Source of the DNA: Apostichopus parvimensis | Taxonomy: Eukaryota; Echinodermata; Holothuroidea; Aspidochirotida; Stichopodidae | Reading direction: 5' to 3' | Assembly: GCA_000934455.1 (NCBI GenBank) | Contig: KN887176.1 | Location: 1,662 to 25,599 of the forward strand | Length of the DNA stretch: 23,938 nt | Shown here: in pieces, positions 9,640 to 21,000 of the stretch | Numbering within the stretch: the stretch's first letter is position 1 | How the letters are laid out: each line of letters opens with the position of its first letter | Notes under the pieces: model-generated | What the model saw: only the letters and a program-made list of their open reading frames with translations | What the model was told of the DNA's origin: nothing | The model's database searches: none | Made by a program: the position numbers and the translations under genes

Positions 9640-11104
9640 GAGATTCTGTGGGAGCAATACTGCATGTAAAAAGTCAGTAAACAACTTAAAATACACAGAC
9701 TTTCATGAGAAATGTCTGCTATCTCATAAATTGTAAGCATTTAATTTCTTCCAAATGAAATGACCTGAACTCAAGCTTAGTTAGTTCTGCATTAGCAATG
9801 CCAGTTGCTAATTTAAAATGGCTACTAAGTAAACTTGAATGTATTTCCTTGTGATTTTTCCGAAATTACAAAAAAGAATTTTTTCCTAACAAATATGGAT
9901 GGAATGAAAACAACTGATACTGCAAGCATATAAACTCATAAAATCAAAAAGCACCAATGAATTAAGTATATAAATTAAATTATATCAACATATTATTTTG
10001 CTACAATTTATACAGATAAAAAAAAATTAAATTAAAAAGGCATGAAAGAATTAAACAAAAAAGTGAATATGTAACCTTTACTACTTCAGACAAGGTGCAA
10101 ATTGGTTTGAAAGCTATCTTGGAACTAAGAAGTATTCTGGCAAGAAAAATAGATAACAATTAAATCTTATTTGACACTTGCTGGTAAGCCAAAACCATCT
10201 TTAATTCTTTGAACTCTCAAACCCAAGAAGAACAGGTAGTAACTTCATCAAATGATATGAAGCTTGCTAGCAATTGCAAACATGGTTTTAAAATTCAAAG
10301 CATGGTGTTAAATTTAAAATGGCTATGAAACATTTCAAGTATTATGAAAAGGATGTTATTGGTAATAGTAATTTATTGGTGAAGTTTAGCTTCCTGTTAA
10401 TACAAGCTGTTCTTTTAGCTACCTTACTTGAATCACAAAGGACTAAGTTTCATCATCCCCGAAATCCCCAGAAATTCCTAATTTCTGTCTATCCAAAGAT
10501 TCATAATTTGAGACCTTTCCTTTACAATGATAATTTACAGAGATAAAAAGAAGTCTGCATGGAAGTGTTCATGACACATCCAGCTTTATGAATGAAGATT
10601 ATTGCTTAACTATTGGATATCTTGGAAGACCTCTATATGAAACAGACCAAAACAAAAAGAATATTTGTTGCAATAACATGAATTCAATTCATACAAAGTA
10701 AACTGTGGATCAAATTATCTCAAAATTGGCATCTGAAGTATTTTCATCCAATCCAATTTGCAAAACTAGAGTAAATGATACAAAACCTTTTGTGGATTTA
10801 AAAGAATACCGACTCCAATTGCAAATCATTTTTCATTTGCAAATGAAAGAAAACTTGAAAAACTGAACAATGTTGGATTGATTGATTTTTGTGACCTTTT
10901 GGTTTGAGTAGCTTTCACTAAAGATTAAAAATGTTAATCTATAATGTCTAATGAACAAGTGACCATTGTTGAAATCTAAGATGGTGAAAATTACACCATG
11001 AGCTCTGAATAAAAAAACTTAACAATTCCACAGGAGAACTCTCACATAATCAAGTAGGACATTGTAGAACTTGTGTATTTTGATACTTTGAAGAAAACAA
11101 ATAA

Positions 11105-11954
11105 TTTATTGTGATGTCAAACCTTACAACAACACAAAGGAATGGTGGAGCAAACAAAGGTAATCATCTTGTATGCCTGTCTCTAACACAAAGGAGAACA
11201 AACCAGCATGTAAAAAACAAACTTCATCACAGAATTTAAAACAACCAAAGATTATTTCAGAGAGATATAGTTTCAATAATTTCACATCAAACTAACTCAA
11301 GAACTAAGTTCCATTTGAAATTGAATCAATGAGGAATTTCTAGCCTCAACAGTTGTTCAGGACTTGAATCCTGCTTTTAATAAAACACCCTTAATGGAAT
11401 CAATCAACTTCTTTCTTAGAAAATAACACTAACGAAATGTACTCTGACTAATGGAAGCAGTGATTACAAGGACATAGTACTACAACTAACAGATCTGACT
11501 AAATCCTGTAATGAAAGAAGACCATGACTCACTACTTGTTTCAATTTTGTTCTTTTCTTATAGATGTACAATGTAGCCTCAGTGAACATGCAGCAGCAGA
11601 AATAATCTCATCTATGCTTGTATTGACTTCTTATGTAGACTATGCATCTTAAAGGTGGGATGACAAGTTGATAGGAGAAACATCAACATTTTGCCCTCAG
11701 ACCATAAACATGACAGTATGATAAAAGGTGGGAAAAAGGTTGGTAGAGGTTGTCATACGAAGAGATGACTGGTGAATGAAACATTCTCTGTGCCTTTAAA
11801 TGTGGGATGCTGGTTGGTGGCGGCCATTACCAGAATAGTTGAATGTAGAGTGCAAAATTCTTTGTACAGTTTGTCGGTGGGAGTCTGACTGGTGGAGGAA
11901 TTTCAGAGTGCAAAGTTCACTGTATAGTTTAAAGATTGGAGGATTGGTAAGGAT
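11105..11954 (-). other. Probable 3' UTR of the RAI14-like gene
   Basis: Reading leftwards from the stop, the first poly(A)-signal-like hexamer is ATTAAA (minus strand, 11381-11376). The first canonical AATAAA is at 11110-11105. Either would give a UTR of roughly 0.6-0.85 kb. The stretch also holds an imperfect direct repeat (GAGTGCAAA..TTC..TGTA-AGTTT at about 11848 and 11906). Transcript evidence is not available here. Confidence 0.3.
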
Positions 11955-12032
11955 TTACCCGCTGCCTCCATTGGTGGATCGGAGTTTCACTATCTGCATC
12001 AATGCCTTTTTGATGGCTGGATCCATGTTGCC
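11955..12032 (-). CDS. RAI14: RAI14-like terminal exon and stop
   Basis: The acceptor TTCTTCCCTCAG is followed by 25 codons, GNMDPAIKKALMQIVKLRST then NGGSG, and TAA at 11957-11955. This completes the family tail (HLLNAVQ-G-MD----ALMQI). The exon is only 78 nt and is easy to miss by ORF length. The 3' UTR continues leftwards. Confidence 0.88.
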   Translation of the reverse strand, partial: GNMDPAIKKALMQIVKLRSTNGGSG

Positions 12033-15000
12033 CTGAGGGAAGAAGAAAATAATTGTGTTCAGAATGAGAACAAAAATTCAATAAAATTTCAAATGACAGA
12101 TTACGATCGAATGATAAATAATGAGACCTAATAAATGCAGAGAGGTATTTTAAGGACATTATATAAGAAATGAGATCTCAGCATGAAACTTGATGTAAGA
12201 AACACACATTCACTGATCAAACATCACATTGCTTATCTAGTCAATTCATTACTATGGTAACAGACTAGTCCTATAGTAACATATCAATTAACAAATTAGA
12301 AATAGCAGTTTACAGATTAAGTACCACTTGATGCCATTATGTTACATACAGCAGGTTGTAAAATTTGTCAACAGGTGGAAACTGATGTTATAGTGTTTGA
12401 AGTGGCAAGCAATTGTCAAAGATATACAGTATTTTGATGAAACAGCCAACTCTGACTACCAGAATATTTATTTAAGGATAGTTGGCGCCTGTTCGTTCTG
12501 ACTCGAAGTAAGAGATTCCTTTCCGTTACAGGTAAAACAGACATGTCCAAACGTTTAATTTTCATAAATACCTGAACAGCATTAAGAAGGTGTTGTCTGT
12601 ATACTGTCACGGTGTCATCTAATTTTCGTTCTGTCCTCGTTAGTTTCTCTTGTAACCTCTCTATTTCAGCTTTAGCGATCGCTCCATCGTTCAATGAATG
12701 TTTCACTTCTCCATTGGGTAAAGCTGGTTCATTTTGTAATGATTCCTTCAGCTTTCTATTTTCCAACAAGACCTCTGTGTACCTCTTTTTGCTGAAGCTA
12801 GTTTGAGCATCCCTCAGTAATACCAATTCCTCATTCATCGATTGCACTTTATCCTCCAAGGCTTGGTTTGTCACAGACAAATCAGCAAATTCCTTGTCAT
12901 CCTCTGAATGAGCCTTGAGAAATCTCTCTTGTCTATCCAGTTGAGAGTTCAGCTTGGCATTCTCTACCTTGACTTGCTCTATTTCAGCACTCAGTTGTTC
13001 TGTCATGATGAGGTTATGTTTCAGATTATCCTGTCCGTGGTTCCTGACATGTTCTTGTAACTGATCATTTTCAGTTTGTAATCTCTCCAGTTGTTCTCTT
13101 TCCACCTCCTGAGCAGAGAGTTTATCTTCCTGAGCTTTGACCATCTCCTTCAACTCTCTACATTCCCTGATCAATGCATCAGAGTCTAACTCTCCTGGCC
13201 CTCCTTCAACTCTATGACCCTTGACTTGCTCCTCTAAGATCTCTTTCTCTTTCAATAATTCAGCGTATTTCTGCTTATCTTTCCGTCTCTGATCAGTCTG
13301 CTGGGCGATGGCTTTAGACTGCTTTCCAACCATCGTTTGCAACCTTGCATTCTCTTTGGAAACCTCATCTAATTTATCTTTCAAGTTGCTTTGGTTACCA
13401 TTTTGTTCTTTAGTCTCCTCAGGATTTGGCTTTATCAAACTGTCGTGAAGTTTATCAATCTGCTGTTTCTGTTCTTCTGCAAGGACTTGGTACTCTTTTA
13501 ATTTCTTTTCCAAACTGGCCTTATCTCTCAGCAGGTTAATGAAGCGTGGAGAGCTAGAACTTGGTTCAAAGGTAGGAACCCTTTCTTGTTTCTTCAAATC
13601 TTCATTTTCTGACGTCACCTCAGCAAGCTGATGACAAAATTGATCAAAGAGATTTTGTGAGCTGATACTGTACTACAAGTTAGTCAATGAGAATAAAAAG
13701 GAAATGATACAAAATCTCAAAATAAATTGTTTATGAATGAACATCTTCACACCCTAGCTGTCTGTCTGCTATAGACACTGACTGCAAATACCTGAGGGTG
13801 AACAATGGAAACATGCTACTATCTTAGCGTTAGTTACGTAGTTACTTTATAGTACATAGTTACTGTACACCACATGTCTGCAAGCAGGCAGTTAATCACT
13901 GTATTGCTTTCTTTCAAGAAGCTTTTGCAAGTCTCAAATAGTTACCAGCACTAACATGTTCATTCATTTGCATAAATAAATACCACTGAAAAACTTCCAT
14001 TGCAACCACCTAGCTCAAAAAGCTCTTACTCAAATCCACCCATGAATAATAATATTAAAAATATCGTATATCTGGATATAAGTGAAACTGTGGGATGATG
14101 AACGTCTATACCAAGTTTAGCATTCATGTGACAATTGCAGAATCACAAAGAAGATAATAAGAGAGAGAGAGAGAGAGAGATAAACAAGACCTTGTCCTGA
14201 AGATTATATAAATGGATCACAAAGGTATCAATGATATAAAAATTATAGTGTAACATTAGTCACTTCTCACACAGATAAAGTAGAGACTGGTATTTGTAAA
14301 CTATCACAAAGAGGATCTTACATAAAGTTACCCTGCTCGAAGTCATATGCAGATGAAAATACTGTCAAGGTTTGTGGTAGTACTCAAAGAAGACCATTGT
14401 TCCTTTAAGCATTAAGAGGAACCAACCATAACTGTGTTATGCATGAACTCTCAGATGATCTGCAGATAACTATAAGCAACTCCTTCATTGTGTTGACACA
14501 CATTAGACATATTCTATGTAAGACTAAAAGTAAACCTCATCTGATTCAACTTGATCTTTAATGATTTCATCTGACCCACTATAACCTCAATTCAACCTGA
14601 CATACTTAATCCTTCATTTAATCTCTGTAAATTCAATCTCATCCATTTCAATTTTGAATTCATCGTAACCTACTTTGAACTTAAATAAATTCAACCTAAT
14701 TGAGGTCAACCATAAATTCTACATCATCTACATTCTAACTTTAAATGAATTAATATTCATTTTCACTTTTAAATTCAGCCTCATCTACAACAATCTCAAA
14801 TGGAAATAACATTAACTGTAACCTGATCTGCTGCAACATGCAAGAGAGTCATGCACATTAAAGTACACTTAAATAACTTACGTTACTACTGAGAGAGGAG
14901 ACTTTGTCTCGAAGGAGACTGGTGACTGTCTGCAAAGAGGTCAGTTCTGTCTCTTTGTCTGCTTTGATCTTCTGATCATCCTCTGAGGTCTCACTCTCTC

Positions 15001-18000
15001 TCCCTTCCACTCTCTTTCGCATCTCCTCTAGTTGCCCCTCTAGGTCGCTGATCTTTGCACTCTCCGACATCTGAGGAGGCAGTAAGACAACAGCAAGATA
15101 TGTTTCACATAAATATGACTATTTATATTTCCTGTCTCAAACTCACTGGGAAATGTATTTTTGTTTCAATTGGAAAAGCAGAATGAGTTTAAATAACTGA
15201 GGCAAGGATCAAGGTCCTTGTCATATGTATATTAATGGGAAAAGGTTTGGTAGCTGTCTAAAATATGATTTAGTTAGTCTAAAATATGATTTAGTTAGTC
15301 TAAAATATGATCTACACATCAAGATAGCAGAACAGAGGACAAAAAAAAATACTCGCTCAAAGGAGGAAGAACTGTTAAGAATCTGTCCAATCAATATCTT
15401 ACATTTTCATGAATCTTTTCTGTAATAAAAACTATCACAGAGAAATTTGCCATAAACTTTGAAAATTATACTCCTATTGGCTGTAGGGGCTTTCAAATTA
15501 ATCAGACATCTATATTGTTGCTTTTAAGTTCTTCTTGCAGGGGCGTAGCCAGCGGGGGGGGTGTGGGGGGTGTCACACCCCCCCAATACTTTGGTCGCTG
15601 TCGGCAAATTTTGGGTCTGTCGGCAAAAGGAGAAAAGGTGAAGAGAGCGGAAGGGGAAGAAAGAAGGACAGCTGAATAGAGAAAAGGAAAACGGGAGATT
15701 CTTTATCGGTTATTTCGATTTTCCAGTTCTTCATCTGATAAACTCATTCACCAATCCAATCACCCGACGCCTGCAAGTTAAAAACCTCTCGGCAAATAAC
15801 TGATAATGTCACGGCCATCAGTATAGCTACTGTAGCCAGGCTCAGCTAGACGAGTGCCAGAATCGCCGGCAACTCAGTGAAAGAAATGGAATTAAAGGCT
15901 TCCGTATAGGCCGCAGCCCACGAGTCGTGCTATCGTCTTCTGTCGACTGCCATAAAAATAATATCGAAATGGAAATTCTACGGTGCCAAATTTGACTTAA
16001 AATATGCACCAGATTGCATCTAAGGACGTTTCAAAACTAAAAATCACCCCCTCCCCTTAGAACCCTCCCCCATTTCAGTCACCACTTCCAGATCCGTCGG
16101 CAAATCAAATTCTCCACACCCCCCAACAAAAAACATTCGCTACGCCCCTGTCTTCTTGGAATACAAATCATGTTCAAAGTAGCTGGTTGTTACGAGTAGC
16201 AGCTGCCTGGATGTATAAAACACTATTTCGTTTCATGTACAATGGCCTTAGCATTTCCTTGTTGCTGTATGTGTAATCAATTAAAGAATAAAGCGTGAGA
16301 GAATATAGCTAAATCAACAGTTACTTGTTTACATAAAGCAGTACATGACACTGCTTGATATCATTAGAAATGACTTTCATTTCTTGTACAAAGTTATACA
16401 AAGTGAATACACAAGCACTAAATTCGACAACACCTAATCCAAGGTTCATGAATGGTTTAACAGAGAATGTCATCAGAACCTCAATGCAGTTGTTGCACTC
16501 CTCTTGTTTTCTAAGCTACAGCTATATGATACAACTATAATGAACTTATTAATAACAAGATTGGCTATACCTTCAGTTTGGCTTCTAACTCCTTGTTCTC
16601 CTTCTTCAGTTTTGATATCATCTCCAGGTCATGGTTTGTGACCTTAGACAGCGAAGACTTCTGAAATACTGACGTTGAGTTGGAAGATCCCAATGCTTTA
16701 ATTAAGAGATAAGTATCACAAAATAAATGACAAATGGCTTGTATTTGTTTTATTAGTTTTGCCTCAAGTACACAAGTACAACCGCAGCTTTAATGTCACA
16801 TTCTTTATCTAACATCAACTCTTGTTGTCAAGTCCTTTGAACCTGTCGGCTATCTGTACCAGTCTGACCACCTCTACCTATATATCTTGTCACCTACCCT
16901 CTCCTTACAATACCTTACCTTCCCATCTTCTTGATAGAAAGATGAAGCAATCTCAACCAGTCCGTCTCCTCCTCCATCCCAATCCTCACGAGGAACAACA
17001 AACACATCTTATTCATCTTTATCCCTCCAGCTATCTCTACCAGTTTTTCCCCACCTACATAAATACCTCTTCTTCCTACTTTCTTGCCACAAAGATGCAG
17101 AAATCTCTACCAGTCTGTCTCCTCACCCCGGTCATGTACTATTGCTCATTACACTATTGATCAAACAAGTCTTCACTATCTGTATGTATGTCTCCAGCTA
17201 TTTATACTCAGTCAGTTCCCTCCCCTTGTCCCCTTCCCCTACTCCACTCCTTCCCTTCCTTGCCAGGAAGATCAAACAAGTCTTCACTATCTGTATGTCT
17301 CCAGCTTTTTGTACTCAGTGTGTTCCCTCCCCTTGTCCCCTTCCCCTACTCCACTCCTCCCCTTCCCCTATTCCACTCCTCCCCTTCCCCTACTCCTCCC
17401 CTTCCCCTACTCTTCTCCTCCCCTTCCTTACCAGGAAGATCAAACAAGTCTTCATCATCTGAATCTCCCCAGCTATCTCTACCAGTCCTTTCTGTTATTT
17501 CATCGTCTGTGTCTTGCATCTTTGGTATCCTGGATACTGCCTCTGCCTTCATCTTCTCCACCTCCTGAGTTGCTTTCTTCACCTTTTCTTTCTCTTCCTC
17601 TAGTTGAGCCTTCAGCACTGCTACCTGATGTCACAGAAAACATTACCATAGCAACACAGGTTTTGCATAAGCATCAAGAATCACACTAGAGGCATAAACA
17701 ATGATAACAGAATCAAACAAGAAAATACACTGTATTCCAATGACATCAAAAATTTTTGTAGGTTCACTCAAGATTCACAAAATGGAATCCTAATTTCTAA
17801 CAACACAAACAAATCTCTCAAAGTAAATTTTGTTTAAGTAAGATCTTATCAACAATGTGGTAAGAAATTCTTTTGGGATCAAATCATGAATCCTTGATTA
17901 AGATAGTAAGCTAACTTGATTTACACTTAACCGGTAATGTGCATAACAAATTTATGGTGATTGCTTCCCATCAAACTACAAATACAGTTCAAGCTATGTG

Positions 18001-21000
18001 AGTCAGCACTCTCTCACATTGCAAGTAATTTTATGGTAATCACTGTAGTACTGTACAGTTGTAGTGAATGACATTGTTCAAAATACACTCAAAGAATCCA
18101 TTTTAAATACAGTTTATCAACCTCAAGGCCTAGTAGAGTGGCTCATCACTACTCCACATCAGCTAGTTTGAGCGGGCACCAAAAACATCAAGGCTGATAA
18201 ATCCTTAGTCTGGTTCCTAATGCACACAGGGAGGACACTCTCACTAATACATTATAAGTTCCTTATCCTATGAGTATTTTAAGTACACCTGATTTTGCTG
18301 GTTGCTTTATTTCACAGAACTGAAAACAAACTTACATCATTGGCTTGTAGTTGAGTCTCGAGTTGTTTAACTTTATCTGATTGTTTCCTGTTTGTGACTT
18401 GAAGCTGTTGAACCTCATCGTTGAGCATTTCGTTTTCCTCTTCGAGTTCCTATGGAGGTAAGTTATTTGACACAGAGCCTCACACCTTTGTAGCATGACT
18501 TGCCCAAAGGAGTTACAACAAAGTCGGTTTGGCAAATCAAGTAAAATGAAACAGAAAGTTTGTAGCAGCATCTGCACTGCTCGCTTAAACACTTGAGGCT
18601 AATTGAAAGTGTTTACACACATTACATGAAGATTTTACTAATGATCTGCTAGTAAAACCTTTCATCTAACTACTTTTACGAGCACTCATGCAATACCAGA
18701 AAAACAGTTAACTACTTGTGACATGAAATATTGACAAGACTAACTGCAGCTGAAACAATGCACAGTGCAATCTACATCTAATGCGAGGAATAAATAACTT
18801 CAGGCTTTGCCAAATGGCCAGGAAGTTGTTGCAAGCCATAGTTAACCGTGTATGTTATTTTGCAAATAACTTAAGTTGCATAAGACAAATCTGATCATTC
18901 TCTGCATAATTGCAAGACAGCTCATTCAGTATGAAGAGAATCCCTACACTGCATTACAGCACAGAATAAACCTTGGTGGTGTAAGAGGGAAGCTAGGGTG
19001 TTACACTTGTCGTCTTGAAAAAATGAAAGGAGTTAGTATGGTCAGGAGAGAGAGAGGGAGAGCCAAGTGAGATGCTCTACATATTTACTAGGTTTGGCAA
19101 GACAGACCTGCATCCAAGCTAAATCTACATTCAAGGAAACAATTCTTAAAGAGCCACCAAAAGCCAAACAGCACAGAGAACCTATGAGGGAGTAAGTTAG
19201 CATACCTGCTGATACATTACATTGGTATGACAGAGAATTACTGATACATATATATATGTAGATACAAGAGTTAGTGAACCGGGAAATAGACCCAGAGAGA
19301 TGCTTCAATTGGGACGAAGATGCTATATATAAAGAAATGGTTTGGAAGAGTGGAGACCAGTAGAAACTTAATAAGAATAATAAAGAGCAAACAGACAATC
19401 AAGTGGTGGACAAGAGACAGCTGTATTGGAGGGAAAACGGGGTCATAATGCAAGAGGGTCGTCAGGAGATAAATACTTAAAAAGTTGTATGAAAGTAACC
19501 AGTTGACACAACTAATGTGTCAGAAAATAACACATGTTATTAGGTATGAAATAAGAAATGATTAATTCAAAGCTGTATTTTCCAGAAGTAAGTCCAGAAG
19601 GTAAGTAAGTATTAGGAAGTGTTTATTCAGATCTAATAATAGCTCATGATAGTTAGTTAATGGCAATACTTTGTTAGTGTGTTAGCAATGTATTGCAAAA
19701 GAAACTGAATCCTTGAATCTCATTTGAAAGAAATTAAAATTAAAAATAAAAATGCCAACTGAACCCTTACGTGCAAAACTTTTTCATTGTCATTATCGAT
19801 GTTAGCAGCAGTAAGGGTGGGCATGCTGATTGCTCGGCTAGGAGCCTCCTTTTCCTCCTTAAGAAAACAAAAAATTGAACAAAGAACTATGTGTCATTCA
19901 CAAATGTGAAATATCTATGATTTCATTTTCGTGGCGTTTCATGCAAGGCGTAATCCTGAACTGTTTATAAACATGTTGACGATATCTGGAAATGGAAATT
20001 AATCAAACGCACTGGATGACGACTTCTTGTCCAAATCAGGTTAGTTGAATGAAAGTACAGTCTTTGAGCTTGTAGAAACTGGTACAATCATATGCAAATA
20101 TATCAGATAAATGACACATTTGAGAACTCTGTTTACATCTTGTTGTTGGACATCCTGTCTTAAAGAAAAACACATTCTGCATGTTGGACACTGCTAAAAA
20201 TTCTGAACCTTTTGTTTTTAAGGAAAATTGAGGAAAATTATATTGGGAGTATGTTGTATGATGCAAGAGTGACCACAAAATAACCAAAATAACCACATTC
20301 AGAACCAAGATACCAATCAGTCTTCCTGTTGGCCTTGTCCCTATAACTTCCTTACTTTAATTGAACAGGTCATCCCACTACATAATTAGCATTGCAAATG
20401 GTTTTAGCATTGGATAGAATTGATGAGGTTATTCAAATAATGTAAAATTAAAATATAAACATGTTATATTATCCATGATTAAACTCAAGAAATGAATAAA
20501 AATGTAATGAAAACAGAAACTCAAAACTTTGAAGAGCAACCTGCTGCAAAAATGAGCCCAGAATTTTTTGGGCCAAGATGGTCCCAAAATATTTAGGCCT
20601 ACCTATACTGATTATTAACCAACAACTGTACACCAAGTTTGGTTACAATCAAACTTAATATTGTGGAGTTATTGCAATGCAAAGATTTTTATGTTTGACT
20701 CCATGACCTCATAACTATTATATATAGTGAGGTCCGCGCCAAAAACGATAGGGCACACCTTCTCACTATAATACATCTACGTAGCAAGTATGAAATATAT
20801 CCATCTCTCCGTTGTTGAGTTATCGCAGACTCAAGCAAGTGTCACAGACGCACACACACACACCCATACACATGCCAATCTTAATGCATAGGTTCCTTTG
20901 CTAACCAATAAAAGTAAGACTACGAATATATTTCAGTATTCCATATATGATCCCTCAAGATATAGTTAGTAATCTGAAAATTACCATTATGAGGTGACCT

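Larger units (their letters stand above)
5561..11104. other. Intergenic region without recognised genes
   Basis: Open frames here are short, on both strands, with AT-driven composition and no domain or splice pattern I recognise. The stretch holds the G-rich tract at 6154-6184, the ~106-bp duplication at 7897-8087, the C-rich tract at 8907-8960 and the tandem array at 9247-9639. About 9940-10050 is very AT-rich. Confidence 0.55.

Noticed and set aside
17084..17689. Plus-strand 201-codon frame rich in Ser/Pro/Leu
   Set aside because: It is the reverse shadow of the pyrimidine-rich tandem array and the minus-strand coding exon.
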